Counted from the stretch's first letter, positions 34,395-43,826 are shown. The stretch: 64,000 bases of DNA from Pseudomonas saponiphila (GCF_900105185.1 NZ_FNTJ01000001.1:1468501-1532500); one strand, 5' to 3'. Numbers and translations: made by a program. Notes: a model not told the origin generated them from the letters alone.

Positions 34395-35642
34395 TCAATC
34401 CCAGCTCAGTGCACCGCCAGTTTGATACTCGATCACGCGAGTCTCGAAGAAGTTCTTCTCTTTCTTCAAGTCCATGATCTCGCTCATCCATGGGAACGGG
34501 TTGGTGGTGCCTGGGTACTCTTCCTTCAGGCCGATCTGCGACAGGCGACGGTTGGCGATGAACTTGAGGTAGTCCTCCATCATCGCCGCGTTCATGCCCA
34601 GTACGCCGCGAGGCATGGTGTCGCGAGCGTATTCGATTTCCAGTTGGGTGCCCTGGAGGATCATCTGGGTGGCTTCTTCCTTCATCTCGGCATCCCACAG
34701 GTGCGGGTTTTCGATCTTGATCTGGTTGATCACGTCGATGCCGAAGTTCAGGTGCATGGATTCGTCGCGCAGGATGTACTGGAACTGCTCGGCGACGCCG
34801 GTCATCTTGTTGCGGCGGCCCATGGACAGGATCTGGGTGAAGCCGCAGTAGAAGAAGATGCCTTCAAGCACGCAGTAGTAGGCGATCAGGTTGCGCAGCA
34901 GTTCCTTGTCGGTGTCGACGGTGCCGGTTTCGAACTTCGGATCGGAGATCGAACGGGTGTACTTCAGGCCCCAGGCGGCCTTCTTCGCGACCGATGGAAT
35001 CTCGTGGTACATGTTGAAGATCTCGCCTTCATCCATGGCCAGCGATTCGATGCAGTACTGGTAGGCGTGAGTGTGGATCGCCTCTTCGAAGGCCTGGCGC
35101 AGGATGTACTGGCGGCATTCCGGGTTGGTGATCAGGCGGTACACGGCCAGTACCAGGTTGTTGGCAACTAGGGAGTCGGCGGTGGAGAAGAAGCCCAGGT
35201 TGCGCATGACGATGCGGCGCTCGTCGTCGGTCAGGCCTTCCGGGTTTTTCCACAGGGCGATGTCGGCGGTCATGTTGACCTCTTGCGGCATCCAGTGGTT
35301 GGCGCAACCGTCGAGGTACTTCTGCCAGGCCCAGTCGTACTTGAACGGCACCAGCTGGTTGAGGTCGGCGCGGCAGTTGATCATGCGCTTTTCGTCAACC
35401 GCGACGCGGGCGGAAGAGCCTTCCAGCTCGGCCAGGCCCTCGGCGATGTCGAGCTGGTCCAGGGACGCCTTGGCCCGGGCAACGGCAGCGGAGTCGTTGG
35501 CGGTCACGGCGCGGGCTTCCAGAGCTGCGGCACCACCGGCGCTGTCGAGGCGGTCCATGTTGGCTTCAGTGGCGTGGCCGGCGTTGGCGCCTTTGACTGC
35601 AACTTCGCCTTCTTCTTTGTCGAATTCGTCCCAGCTCAGCAT
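34395..35642 (-). CDS. nrdB: Ribonucleotide reductase class Ia, beta (radical) subunit
   Basis: A 415-residue NrdB; the extra ~40 residues before the core compared with E. coli (376) are an Ala-rich N-terminal extension usual in Pseudomonas. Iron ligands are visible: Asp in 'MTADIALWK', Glu/His in '[10 protein letters not shown]', Glu/His in '[10 protein letters not shown]'. The C-terminus ends '[13 protein letters not shown]', the tail that docks into NrdA. It makes the tyrosyl radical for dNTP synthesis. The large subunit gene nrdA is not next to it in this window. Start at 35642 is set by '[14 protein letters not shown]' and an AGGAG site. Confidence 0.96.
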   Translation of the reverse strand: MLSWDEFDKEEGEVAVKGANAGHATEANMDRLDSAGGAAALEARAVTANDSAAVARAKASLDQLDIAEGLAELEGSSARVAVDEKRMINCRADLNQLVPFKYDWAWQKYLDGCANHWMPQEVNMTADIALWKNPEGLTDDERRIVMRNLGFFSTADSLVANNLVLAVYRLITNPECRQYILRQAFEEAIHTHAYQYCIESLAMDEGEIFNMYHEIPSVAKKAAWGLKYTRSISDPKFETGTVDTDKELLRNLIAYYCVLEGIFFYCGFTQILSMGRRNKMTGVAEQFQYILRDESMHLNFGIDVINQIKIENPHLWDAEMKEEATQMILQGTQLEIEYARDTMPRGVLGMNAAMMEDYLKFIANRRLSQIGLKEEYPGTTNPFPWMSEIMDLKKEKNFFETRVIEYQTGGALSWD

Positions 35643-35897
35643 GACGTGTCGTCTCCTGCTCGAGGGCCAGATGCCCGTGTGAAAACAAAAGGGTTGGCTT
35701 TTCACACGGCGCTACTGGCCGCGTTAAATCAATAGAAATCGTTTGTTGCAGCTGTGAACGCAGGCAATAAACAGAAATATGTGTCCGGGTGCCTTGAGGC
35801 TGCTGTCGGGCGGAACTGAGGCTTTCGGTTCCGGCGCGGGAATCAGCAGGTCGTTTTCATCCGGTAAGGGAATGTTGCAGGCCCGTTTTGAGGACGC

Positions 35898-35903
35898 ATT
35901 ATA
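35898..35903 (-). promoter_or_regulatory. Candidate nrdB -10 element
   Basis: TATAAT on the minus strand, followed by GCG. The -35 region is weak. Position about 255 bp before the nrdB start. Confidence 0.45.
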
Positions 35904-36060
35904 AGGATATTTTCCGGCTCGTGGGGTGACCGATGGGCGCAGGCGGGCCAAGGAAGGCAGGGGACCCAGAGCAAAGCGCGGGTTTACAAGGCTTTGACCG
36001 CGGAAGATTTTTTTTCGGGCTGGAAAAAATCAGCCGGAAATGGCCAAAAAATAGCCAATT

Positions 36061-36076
36061 TTACTAGATGTTGTGT
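36061..36076. promoter_or_regulatory. Candidate NrdR box
   Basis: Read on the minus strand it is ACACAACATCTAGTAA, matching about 12 of 16 positions of the published ACACWATATATWGTGT consensus as I recall it. NrdR represses ribonucleotide reductase genes. It lies about 420 bp from nrdB, and no clear second box was seen, so confidence is low. Confidence 0.35.
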
Positions 36077-36313
36077 TTTTGCAAGCCATTTCACTGTTTT
36101 GAACACAACTCAAATCGACCCGGATTGGGCCAGGTAAGGGGCTGGGAACCGGCCTCGGCGGCGGCGAAAAGGTTGCGTGCGATTGCCGTGGTCGCACGTC
36201 GTGGGAGCGATGCTTCTGGCCGGACCCCGAACGGGAGCTGGCGAGGCATCTTTGCCGCAAGAGGGATTTCTTGCGGCCGGCAGTCATCAAGGTCTATGCA
36301 ATGAACTTGGCTA

Positions 36314-36577
36314 TTAACCGTTAGAGCAACCGTTGCCCATTACACGGTATTGAAGAATATGTCGTTGACCGTGGGAGTCTTCATATTCCATACGCGCTGG
36401 TACAACTTCGCAGACTTCTGGAACTTCGCTCATGGAGATAACTTTGGCGATATCCAGATCAGTGGAGTAAGTGTATTCCTCTACCGGTACTTGTTGCTGT
36501 GCGACATCAGTCGGGATCTCATCAGCCATCGCGGTAACGCACAGACTGCTGAGGGCCAGAACTAATAAAGCTTTCAT
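36314..36577 (-). CDS. DUF2790 small periplasmic protein
   Basis: 87 residues with a signal peptide 'MKALLVLALSSLCVTAMA' and a mature part showing the DUF2790 pattern: 'YTYSTDLDIAKVISMSE', 'CEVVPARMEYEDSHGQRHI' and 'YRVMGNGCSNG' with two conserved Cys that may form a disulfide. The family is small, Pseudomonas-specific and often stress- or copper-induced; PtrA of P. aeruginosa is a member. Function here is unknown. The 5' leader carries a perfect hairpin and an inverted repeat (see 36610 and 36654). Confidence 0.88.
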   Translation of the reverse strand: MKALLVLALSSLCVTAMADEIPTDVAQQQVPVEEYTYSTDLDIAKVISMSEVPEVCEVVPARMEYEDSHGQRHILQYRVMGNGCSNG

Positions 36578-36609
36578 TTGCGTTTTACCTTTCTAAGGTC
36601 GTGTGGGGT

Positions 36610-36634
36610 CACGCAGCCTTTATGAGGCTGCGTG
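36610..36634 (-). other. Perfect hairpin in the DUF2790 leader
   Basis: CACGCAGCCT (36610-36619) and AGGCTGCGTG (36625-36634) form a 10-bp stem with a 5-base loop, 33 bases before the start codon on the minus strand. No T run follows, so it is not a simple terminator. Confidence 0.65.
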
Positions 36635-36653
36635 TGGAGCTTGAGTAAACGAT

Positions 36654-36693
36654 TGATTAACTGCCTTCGTGGGGGCTGCAACTTGGTTAATCA
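36654..36693. promoter_or_regulatory. TGATTAAC/GTTAATCA dyad upstream of the DUF2790 gene
   Basis: Perfect 8-bp inverted repeat with arms 36654-36661 and 36686-36693. Possible operator; the regulator is unknown. Confidence 0.5.
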
Positions 36694-36989
36694 GATTGCC
36701 TGTTTGGCGAGACAGATTTTAGGCCCGGGGTGGCAGCTCATATAGGTGCACTTTTGATAAACACCTTTGACAGTTTTTGTAACAATCGCCGAAAAAGGCC
36801 TGGCCGGGTGCCCGCTTGAGCATTTTTGCCGAGGGTGAATGTCGCTGTAACCAGCGTTCTTGAAGGGGGGAGGCAAATAGCCGGGCATTTCGCAGGGGGT
36901 TGTTACTACCATCGTCGAATGGTTCTATAGGCGCCCCCCGGGCTACAACGGGGTCATACAAAAACAACTATGTCACCGAGGTAAGAAAG

Positions 36990-38945
36990 ATGAGTGCGGC
37001 TTCTCTGTATCCCGTTCGTCCCGAGGTTTTGGCCAATACGCTGACTGACGAGGCGACCTACAAGGCCATGTACCAGCAGTCGGTCGTGAACCCGGACGGT
37101 TTCTGGCGTGAACAGGCCAAGCGTCTCGACTGGATCAAGCCTTTTACCACGGTGAAGCAGACTTCCTTCGACGATCACCATGTCGATATCAAGTGGTTTG
37201 CCGATGGCACCTTGAACGTCTCCTATAACTGCCTGGATCGACATCTCGCCGAGCGTGGCGATCAGATCGCGATCATCTGGGAGGGCGACGATCCTTCCGA
37301 AAGCCGCAACATCACCTACCGCGAGCTGCATGAAGAAGTCTGCAAGTTCGCCAACGCCTTGCGTGGCCAGGACGTGCACCGTGGCGACGTGGTGACTATC
37401 TATATGCCAATGATTCCCGAGGCGGTGGTGGCCATGCTGGCCTGTACCCGTATCGGTGCGATCCACTCGGTGGTATTCGGCGGGTTCTCCCCTGAAGCTT
37501 TGGCCGGGCGCATCATCGACTGCCGTTCGAAAGTGGTGATCACCGCCGACGAGGGCATCCGTGCCGGTAAAAAGGTTCCGCTCAAGGCCAATGTCGACGA
37601 TGCCCTGACCAACCCGGAAACCAGCAGCATCCAGAAGGTCATCGTGTGCAAGCGCACCGGTGGCAACATCAAGTGGAACCAGCATCGCGACATCTGGTAC
37701 GAAGACCTGATGAAGGTCGCCGGCAGCGTCTGCGCACCGAAAGAGATGGGCGCCGAGGAAGCGCTGTTCATCCTTTATACCTCCGGCTCCACCGGCAAGC
37801 CCAAGGGCGTGCAGCACACCACCGGCGGCTACCTGCTCTATGCATCGCTGACCCATGAGCGGGTGTTCGACTACCGTCCGGGTGAAGTCTACTGGTGCAC
37901 CGCCGACGTCGGCTGGGTCACCGGCCACACTTATATCGTCTATGGCCCGCTGGCCAACGGCGCTACCACGGTGCTGTTCGAAGGCGTGCCGAACTATCCG
38001 GACGTGACCCGGGTGGCGAAGATCGTCGACAAGCACAAGGTCAATATCCTCTACACCGCGCCGACCGCGATCCGCGCCATGATGGCCTCGGGCACGGCAG
38101 CCTGCGAAGGCGCCGATGGCAGCAGCCTGCGCCTGCTGGGTTCGGTGGGCGAGCCGATCAACCCGGAAGCCTGGGACTGGTACTACAAGAACGTCGGCCA
38201 ATCCCGTTGCCCGATCGTCGACACCTGGTGGCAGACCGAAACCGGCGCCACCCTGATGAGCCCGCTGCCGGGGGCGCACGCCCTGAAACCGGGTTCTGCC
38301 GCGCGTCCGTTCTTCGGTGTGGTGCCGGCCCTGGTGGACAACCTGGGCAACATCATCGAGGGCGCCGCCGAAGGCAACCTGGTGATCCTCGATTCGTGGC
38401 CAGGTCAGGCGCGCACGCTGTACGGCGACCACGACCGCTTCGTCGATACCTACTTCAAGACGTTCCGTGGCATGTACTTCACCGGTGACGGCGCTCGTCG
38501 CGACGAAGACGGCTACTGGTGGATCACCGGCCGGGTGGACGACGTGCTCAACGTTTCCGGGCACCGCATGGGCACCGCCGAGATCGAAAGCGCCATGGTT
38601 GCGCACCCGAAAGTCGCCGAAGCGGCGGTGGTGGGCGTGCCTCACGACATCAAGGGCCAGGGCATCTATGTCTACGTAACCCTCAACGGTGGCGAAGAGC
38701 CGAGCGAAGCCCTGCGTCTGGAACTGAAGAACTGGGTGCGCAAGGAAATCGGTCCGATCGCCTCGCCGGATGTCATCCAATGGGCGCCGGGACTGCCGAA
38801 GACCCGTTCCGGGAAGATCATGCGGCGGATTCTGCGCAAGATCGCGACTGCGGAGTACGACGGTCTGGGAGATATCTCTACCTTGGCCGACCCAAGCGTG
38901 GTGCAACACTTGATCGACACTCACAAGACCATGAACGTCGCCTGA
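36990..38945 (+). CDS. acsA: Acetyl-coenzyme A synthetase
   Basis: A 651-residue AMP-forming acetate-CoA ligase, exactly the family size. Landmarks: '[18 protein letters not shown]' (P-loop-like AMP site, about 264-281), '[20 protein letters not shown]' near 411-430, '[20 protein letters not shown]' near 496 and the C-terminal '[15 protein letters not shown]' with the acetylation-regulated Lys. It turns acetate, ATP and CoA into acetyl-CoA. The ATG at 36990 follows GAGGTAAG; longer readings lack a site. A strong terminator follows. It stands next to arginine uptake genes as in P. aeruginosa. Confidence 0.97.
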   Translation: MSAASLYPVRPEVLANTLTDEATYKAMYQQSVVNPDGFWREQAKRLDWIKPFTTVKQTSFDDHHVDIKWFADGTLNVSYNCLDRHLAERGDQIAIIWEGDDPSESRNITYRELHEEVCKFANALRGQDVHRGDVVTIYMPMIPEAVVAMLACTRIGAIHSVVFGGFSPEALAGRIIDCRSKVVITADEGIRAGKKVPLKANVDDALTNPETSSIQKVIVCKRTGGNIKWNQHRDIWYEDLMKVAGSVCAPKEMGAEEALFILYTSGSTGKPKGVQHTTGGYLLYASLTHERVFDYRPGEVYWCTADVGWVTGHTYIVYGPLANGATTVLFEGVPNYPDVTRVAKIVDKHKVNILYTAPTAIRAMMASGTAACEGADGSSLRLLGSVGEPINPEAWDWYYKNVGQSRCPIVDTWWQTETGATLMSPLPGAHALKPGSAARPFFGVVPALVDNLGNIIEGAAEGNLVILDSWPGQARTLYGDHDRFVDTYFKTFRGMYFTGDGARRDEDGYWWITGRVDDVLNVSGHRMGTAEIESAMVAHPKVAEAAVVGVPHDIKGQGIYVYVTLNGGEEPSEALRLELKNWVRKEIGPIASPDVIQWAPGLPKTRSGKIMRRILRKIATAEYDGLGDISTLADPSVVQHLIDTHKTMNVA

Positions 38946-38964
38946 GGCGGGTTCCGAGTCACCC

Positions 38965-39000
38965 AGCCCCGCCCGGCCTTGCGCCGGGCGGGGCTTTTTT
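38965..39000 (+). terminator. acsA terminator
   Basis: A 13-bp perfect stem (38965-38977 with 38983-38995) followed by six Ts, 20 bp after the acsA stop codon. Confidence 0.93.
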
Positions 39001-39007
39001 GTGCCGG

Positions 39008-39045
39008 GGCGATTCGCCGGCAAGCCGCTCGCTACAGCCTCCGCG
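39008..39045. repeat. Degenerate REP element
   Basis: Contains the REP core TTCGCCGGCAAGCCG in reverse orientation followed by diverged sequence ('GCTCGCTACAGCC'). Located just after the acsA terminator. Confidence 0.55.
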
Positions 39046-39371
39046 GGCCAGTTGTGAGGCCCGCTTGCCGCTGCAGGCGAGCGAATAAATATCGGATTTA
39101 TCCATCTGCCGGGTTCGAATGTTACCGATGCCGTTGAAGATGTAACCCGGCGCCCATTTTCGGGGCAATGGGAAACGCCGAGCCCCATTTCAGGGCTGTT
39201 TATATCCATATAAAAAATAAGTCATCACGCTGCGCTTGCCGGAATAGAAGGCTTTGCCAATAATAGGCCCGCAATTTGCAGCGTAGATCGGTTCCCTGTC
39301 ATTTGCTCTTGCATAGTTTTGAAGAGCTGTCAATGTGCTCCCCCGGTATTCTCGATGCTTCTGTAATTTGT

Positions 39372-39387
39372 TGTCGCATTGAGGAAA
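39372..39387 (+). promoter_or_regulatory. ArgR half-site upstream of aotJ
   Basis: TGTCGC followed after eight bases by AA, a perfect match to the Pseudomonas ArgR half-site pattern TGTCGC-N8-AA. A weaker copy may lie about 21 bp upstream. It is 170 bp before aotJ, consistent with arginine induction through ArgR. Confidence 0.7.
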
Positions 39388-39558
39388 TATCGGCTTCCAG
39401 CCTGTCGTTAGAATGCCGGTCACTCGCTCGTCGTTGCCTGTGTGTGAGTCCTCTTCCGGGCTTCTCAGGACGCAGCGCCGTCTTTGCAGTTTTACCCATT
39501 CGCATATTGGGCTGTCGCTCACTCTGCCGTTTTCGCCCTTTACCGATGGAGTTCTAAG

Positions 39559-40335
39559 ATGAAGAAACTCGTGCTTCTTGGCGCCCTGGCACTGTCCGTG
39601 CTCTCCCTGCCGACTTTCGCCGATGAAAAGCCTCTGAAAATTGGTATCGAAGCGGCCTACCCTCCGTTTGCCTCCAAAGCGCCGGATGGCAGCATCGTCG
39701 GTTTCGACTACGACATCGGCAACGCGCTGTGCGAAGAGATGAAGGTCAAGTGCGTGTGGGTCGAGCAAGAGTTCGATGGCCTGATCCCGGCACTGAAGGT
39801 GCGCAAGATCGACGCCATCCTCTCGTCGATGTCGATCACCGACGATCGCAAGAAATCCGTGGATTTCACCAACAAGTACTACAACTCCCCGGCGCGTCTG
39901 GTGATGAAGGCCGGTACTCAGGTCAGCGACGGCCTGGCCGAGCTCAAGGGCAAGAACATCGGTGTGCAGCGCGGTTCGATCCATGAGCGTTTCGCCCGTG
40001 AAGTGCTGGCTCCCCAGGGCGCACAGATCAAGCCTTACGGCTCGCAGAACGAAATCTACCTGGATGTGGCCGCCGGCCGCCTCGACGGCACCGTGGCGGA
40101 CGCTACCCTGTTGAGTGACGGCTTCCTGAAAACCGACGCTGGCAAGGGCTTCGCCTTCGTGGGGCCGTCGTTCACCGACGTCAAATACTTCGGCGACGGC
40201 ATAGGAATCGCGGTGCGCAAGGGCGACAAGGCCGAGCTGGACAAGATCAACGCTGCCATCGCTGCCATTCGCGAGAATGGCAAGTACAAGCAAATCCAGG
40301 ACAAGTACTTCGACTTCGACATCTACGGCAAGTAA
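39559..40335 (+). CDS. aotJ: Arginine/ornithine ABC transporter, periplasmic binding protein
   Basis: A 258-residue binding protein of the polar-amino-acid family. The signal peptide is about residues 1-21 (cleavage after TFA). The mature domain begins '[19 protein letters not shown]' with '[20 protein letters not shown]', '[20 protein letters not shown]' and '[17 protein letters not shown]' as in AotJ/ArgT. It captures arginine and ornithine for AotQMP. It is the first gene of the aot operon and is followed by a terminator-like hairpin, so it is probably made in excess over the membrane parts. Confidence 0.95.
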   Translation: MKKLVLLGALALSVLSLPTFADEKPLKIGIEAAYPPFASKAPDGSIVGFDYDIGNALCEEMKVKCVWVEQEFDGLIPALKVRKIDAILSSMSITDDRKKSVDFTNKYYNSPARLVMKAGTQVSDGLAELKGKNIGVQRGSIHERFAREVLAPQGAQIKPYGSQNEIYLDVAAGRLDGTVADATLLSDGFLKTDAGKGFAFVGPSFTDVKYFGDGIGIAVRKGDKAELDKINAAIAAIRENGKYKQIQDKYFDFDIYGK

Positions 40336-40359
40336 GACCGTCGAAACAGTCAGTCCGAG

Positions 40360-40402
40360 ATGGCGCAAGCAGCAGAATCTCTGAAGTTTGCGCCATTTTT
40401 TC
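40360..40402 (+). terminator. Terminator-like attenuator between aotJ and aotQ
   Basis: ATGGCGCAA (40360-40368) pairs with TTGCGCCAT (40388-40396), followed by a T run. It lies inside the operon, after the binding-protein gene, and would reduce but not abolish downstream transcription. Confidence 0.75.
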
Positions 40403-40427
40403 ATCCCAATTTTCGAGGACCTGAATC

Positions 40428-41117
40428 ATGTTGAAAGGCTACGGGGCTGTCATCCTCGATGGCGCTTGGCTGACGCTTCAGCTCGCCTTGTCGTCCATGG
40501 CCCTGGCCATCGTTCTGGGTCTGATCGGGGTCGCCCTGCGTCTCTCGCCGGTGCGCTGGCTGGCCTGGCTTGGCGACCTGTATTCCACGGTGATCCGTGG
40601 CATTCCCGATCTGGTGCTGATCCTGCTGATCTTCTACGGCGGCCAGGACTTGTTGAACCGTGTCGCGCCGCTGCTGGGCTACGACGACTACATCGACCTC
40701 AATCCGCTGGCGGCCGGTATCGGCACCCTGGGCTTCATCTTCGGTGCCTATCTGTCGGAAACCTTCCGTGGCGCCTTCATGGCGATCCCCAAGGGGCAGG
40801 CGGAAGCCGGCATGGCTTACGGCATGAGCAGTTTCCAGGTGTTCTTCCGGGTGATGGTGCCGCAGATGATTCGCCTGGCGATTCCCGGCTTCACCAACAA
40901 CTGGCTGGTGCTGACCAAGGCCACCGCGCTGATTTCGGTGGTGGGCCTGCAAGACATGATGTTCAAGGCCAAGCAGGCGGCGGATGCCACCCGTGAGCCT
41001 TTCACCTTCTTCCTCGCAGTGGCGGCCATGTACCTGGTGATCACCAGTGTCTCGTTGCTGGCATTGCGTCACCTTGAGAAGCGCTACTCGGTAGGCGTAA
41101 GGGCGGCTGATCTATGA
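40428..41117 (+). CDS. aotQ: Arginine/ornithine ABC transporter, permease
   Basis: A 229-residue permease of the His/Glu/Gln/Arg/opine family with about five transmembrane helices and the cytoplasmic EAA loop ('GQAEAGMAYGMSSFQVFFRV', about 123-142). It pairs with AotM to form the membrane channel of the importer. Its stop overlaps the aotM start (ATGA). Confidence 0.94.
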   Translation: MLKGYGAVILDGAWLTLQLALSSMALAIVLGLIGVALRLSPVRWLAWLGDLYSTVIRGIPDLVLILLIFYGGQDLLNRVAPLLGYDDYIDLNPLAAGIGTLGFIFGAYLSETFRGAFMAIPKGQAEAGMAYGMSSFQVFFRVMVPQMIRLAIPGFTNNWLVLTKATALISVVGLQDMMFKAKQAADATREPFTFFLAVAAMYLVITSVSLLALRHLEKRYSVGVRAADL

Positions 41118-41812
41118 TCTTCGACTACAACGTCATCTATGACGCCTTGCCGCTGTACTTCAGCGGCTTGCTGACCACCTTGAAACTGCTGGCCCTGTCG
41201 CTGTTCTTCGGCTTGCTGGTGGCCTTGCCTCTGGGGCTGATGCGGGTTTCCAAGCAGCCGCTGGTGAACATGACGGCCTGGCTCTACACCTACGTGATCC
41301 GCGGCACGCCGATGCTGGTGCAGCTGTTCCTGATTTACTACGGCCTGGCCCAGTTCGAGGCGGTGCGCGAGAGTTTCCTCTGGCCCTGGCTGTCTAGCGC
41401 AACCTTCTGCGCCTGCCTGGCCTTTGCCATCAATACCAGCGCCTACACCGCGGAGATCATCGCCGGCAGCCTGCGGGCCACGCCCAATGGCGAGATCGAG
41501 GCGGCCAAGGCCATGGGGATGTCGCGCTACAAGATGTACCGCCGGATTCTCCTGCCGTCGGCCCTGCGCCGTGCGCTGCCGCAGTACAGCAACGAAGTGA
41601 TCATGATGCTGCAGACCACCAGTCTGGCGTCCATCGTGACCCTGATCGACATCACCGGTGCGGCGCGCACGGTCAACGCGCAGTACTACCTGCCGTTCGA
41701 GGCCTATATCACTGCCGGCGTGTTCTACCTGTGCCTGACCTTTATCCTGGTGCGCCTGTTCAAGCTGGCCGAAGGCCGCTGGCTGCGCTACCTGGCACCG
41801 CGGAAGCACTGA
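41114..41812 (+). CDS. aotM: Arginine/ornithine ABC transporter, permease
   Basis: A 232-residue permease, partner of AotQ. The EAA loop is 'EIEAAKAMGMSRYKMYRRIL' near residue 130. About five helices. Sequence order and gene order identify it as AotM. The next gene starts one base after its stop. Confidence 0.94.
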   Translation: MIFDYNVIYDALPLYFSGLLTTLKLLALSLFFGLLVALPLGLMRVSKQPLVNMTAWLYTYVIRGTPMLVQLFLIYYGLAQFEAVRESFLWPWLSSATFCACLAFAINTSAYTAEIIAGSLRATPNGEIEAAKAMGMSRYKMYRRILLPSALRRALPQYSNEVIMMLQTTSLASIVTLIDITGAARTVNAQYYLPFEAYITAGVFYLCLTFILVRLFKLAEGRWLRYLAPRKH

Positions 41813-41813
41813 T

Positions 41814-42926
41814 ATGCAGCGTATCGATCATCCATTGCCCTGGAGCCATCTGGGCTGCGAGCGCAGCATCTCGGTGTTCCGTTTCGGCAGCGGCGAGCGC
41901 AAGGCCTATATCCAGGCCAGCCTGCATGCTGACGAACTGCCGGGCATGCGCACCGCCTGGGAGCTGAAAAAGCGCCTGGCCGAGCTGGAGGCCCAGGGCG
42001 CCCTCAACGGTGTTGTCGAGCTGGTCCCCGTGGCCAATCCGTTGGGTCTGGGGCAGTTGCTGCAAGGCAATCACCAGGGGCGTTTCGAGGCCGGCAGCGG
42101 CAAGAATTTCAACCGTGATTTCGTCGAGTTGAGCGCGCCCGTGGCCCAGCGTCTGGCAGGCGCTCTGGGGGATGACCCCCACGCCAACGTGCGCTTGATC
42201 CGCCAGGCCATGAGCGCGGTGCTGGCCGAGCTGCCCCCAGCTGCCAGTCAGTTGCAGGGCATGCAGCGGGTGCTGCTGAGCCATGCCTGCACGGCCGATG
42301 TGGTGCTGGACCTGCATTGCGATACCGAGGCGGCCCTGCACATGTATGCCTTGCCGCAGCACTGGCCGCAGTGGCGCTCGCTGGCTGCGCATCTGGATGT
42401 GAAGGTTGGCCTGCTGGCGGAGGATTCCGGTGGCAGTTCGTTCGATGAAGCCTGTTCGCTGCCCTGGTTGCGTCTGTCGCAACAGTTCCCTGAGGCGGCG
42501 ATTCCTCTGGCCTGCCTGGCCACGACGCTGGAACTGGGCGGTCAGGCGGATACCGGGGGCGTTGAGGCCCAGGCGCATGCCGAAGGCATTCTGGCGTTCC
42601 TGGCCGAGCAGGGGCTGATTGCCGGTGAGTGGCCGGCACCCGGGCGCGATGCCTGCGAGGCCATGCCCTTTGAAGGCACCGAGTGGCTGTATGCGCCGCA
42701 CCCCGGCGTGGTGAGCTTTCTACGTCCGGCCGGGAGCTGGGTGGAAGTCGGCGAGCCGATTTTTGAAGTGATTGATCCCCTATCCGATCGGGTCAGTACG
42801 GTGTGTGCTGGCACCAGCGGCGTGTTGTTCGCCGTTGAGCGGCTGCGTTATGCCCAACCCGGTTTCTGGCTGGCCAAGGTGGCGGGGCGCGAAGCGCTGC
42901 GTCACGGGCGCTTGCTCAACGACTGA
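41814..42926 (+). CDS. aotO: Succinylglutamate desuccinylase/aspartoacylase-family protein in the aot operon
   Basis: A 370-residue M14-like zinc acylase/peptidase homologue. The zinc-binding pattern HxxE is 'QASLHADELPGMRTAWELKK' (about 33-52), with another His in 'VVLDLHCDTEAALHMY'. The C-terminal domain ('WVEVGEPIFEVIDPLSDRVS') is biotinyl-like as in aspartoacylases. P. aeruginosa has the same gene (aotO) in the same place, reported as not needed for arginine uptake. The substrate is unknown; deacylation of a modified arginine or ornithine is an inference from context. Confidence 0.88.
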   Translation: MQRIDHPLPWSHLGCERSISVFRFGSGERKAYIQASLHADELPGMRTAWELKKRLAELEAQGALNGVVELVPVANPLGLGQLLQGNHQGRFEAGSGKNFNRDFVELSAPVAQRLAGALGDDPHANVRLIRQAMSAVLAELPPAASQLQGMQRVLLSHACTADVVLDLHCDTEAALHMYALPQHWPQWRSLAAHLDVKVGLLAEDSGGSSFDEACSLPWLRLSQQFPEAAIPLACLATTLELGGQADTGGVEAQAHAEGILAFLAEQGLIAGEWPAPGRDACEAMPFEGTEWLYAPHPGVVSFLRPAGSWVEVGEPIFEVIDPLSDRVSTVCAGTSGVLFAVERLRYAQPGFWLAKVAGREALRHGRLLND

Positions 42927-42949
42927 CTGTTTTTGTGAGAACCGACCGC

Positions 42950-43714
42950 ATGTACAAACTTGAAGTCCAAGACCTGCATAAGCGCTATGGCAGTCACGAA
43001 GTGCTCAAGGGCGTGTCCCTGAAGGCCGCCGCCGGCGATGTGATCAGCATCATCGGCTCCAGTGGCTCGGGCAAGAGCACCTTTTTGCGCTGCATCAACC
43101 TGCTGGAGCAGCCCCATGCCGGCAAGATCCTGCTGAACAACGAAGAGTTGAAGCTGGTGGCCAACAAGGACGGCGCGCTCAAGGCTGCCGATCCCAAGCA
43201 GTTGCAGCGCATGCGTTCGCGCCTGTCGATGGTATTCCAGCATTTCAACCTGTGGTCGCACATGACCGCGATTGAAAACATCATGGAAGCGCCAGTGCAC
43301 GTGCTGGGTGTGTCCAAGGCCGAAGCTCGCGAGAAGGCCGAGCATTACCTGGCCAAGGTGGGTGTGGCGCACCGCAAGGATGCCTACCCGGGGCACATGT
43401 CCGGCGGCGAGCAGCAGCGCGTGGCCATTGCCCGGGCCCTGGCCATGGAGCCGGAAGTCATGCTGTTCGACGAGCCGACCTCAGCCCTGGACCCGGAGCT
43501 GGTGGGCGACGTGTTGAAGGTCATGCAGGCCCTGGCCCAGGAAGGCCGGACCATGGTGGTGGTGACTCACGAAATGGGCTTTGCCCGTGAAGTCTCCAAC
43601 CAGCTGGTGTTCCTGCACAAGGGGGTGGTGGAAGAGAGCGGCAACCCGCGGGAAGTGCTGGTGAACCCGCAATCAGAACGTTTGCAACAATTCCTCTCCG
43701 GTAGCCTCAAGTAA
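42950..43714 (+). CDS. aotP: Arginine/ornithine ABC transporter, ATP-binding protein
   Basis: A 254-residue ABC ATPase. Walker A 'GSSGSGKSTFLRCINLLEQP' (about 36-55), Q-loop 'SMVFQHFNLWSHMT', signature 'MSGGEQQRVAIARALAMEPE', Walker B 'VMLFDEPTSALDPELVGD', switch His in 'MVVVTHEMGFAREV'. It drives AotQM. The start at 42950 is set by 'MYKLEVQDLHKRYGSHEV'; a slightly earlier start is possible but has a poorer site. Confidence 0.95.
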   Translation: MYKLEVQDLHKRYGSHEVLKGVSLKAAAGDVISIIGSSGSGKSTFLRCINLLEQPHAGKILLNNEELKLVANKDGALKAADPKQLQRMRSRLSMVFQHFNLWSHMTAIENIMEAPVHVLGVSKAEAREKAEHYLAKVGVAHRKDAYPGHMSGGEQQRVAIARALAMEPEVMLFDEPTSALDPELVGDVLKVMQALAQEGRTMVVVTHEMGFAREVSNQLVFLHKGVVEESGNPREVLVNPQSERLQQFLSGSLK

Positions 43715-43727
43715 TCACTGCCGTTGT

Positions 43728-43780
43728 GCACCAAATTAGGTCATGCTGCGCACCGCGCGCCAGATGATCTAACTTGGTGC
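43728..43780. repeat. Inverted repeat between aotP and argR
   Basis: Arms 43728-43743 and 43765-43780 match at 14 of 16 positions, with the two mismatches able to wobble; the spacer is 21 bases. The arm ends GCACCA and TGGTGC resemble NtrC half-sites but are too far apart for the usual site. No T run follows. Confidence 0.6.
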
Positions 43781-43826
43781 TGTCACCCTTGGCTTCTAAC
43801 ACTGTTTTCGTTTCGGATTGCCCGCC

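Larger units (their letters stand above)
35643..36313. other. Long non-coding region upstream of nrdB
   Basis: 671 bp without a convincing gene. On the minus strand a TATAAT -10 element lies at 35898-35903 (5'-TATAATGCG-3'), typical of Pseudomonas housekeeping promoters, giving an nrdB leader of roughly 250 nt. A sequence like an NrdR box is at 36061-36076. Several short A/T tracts occur at 36008-36060. Confidence 0.5.
36578..36989. other. Divergent regulatory region between the DUF2790 gene and acsA
   Basis: 412 bp with no gene. The part next to the DUF2790 gene holds the hairpin at 36610-36634 and the dyad at 36654-36693. The part next to acsA holds a GC-rich leader. In pseudomonads acsA is commonly controlled by a two-component system; no site for it could be fixed here. 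Confidence 0.5.

Noticed and set aside
36954..39209. Long minus-strand frame over acsA
   Set aside because: Antisense shadow of the acetyl-CoA synthetase gene; His/Arg/Gly-rich translation without known motifs.
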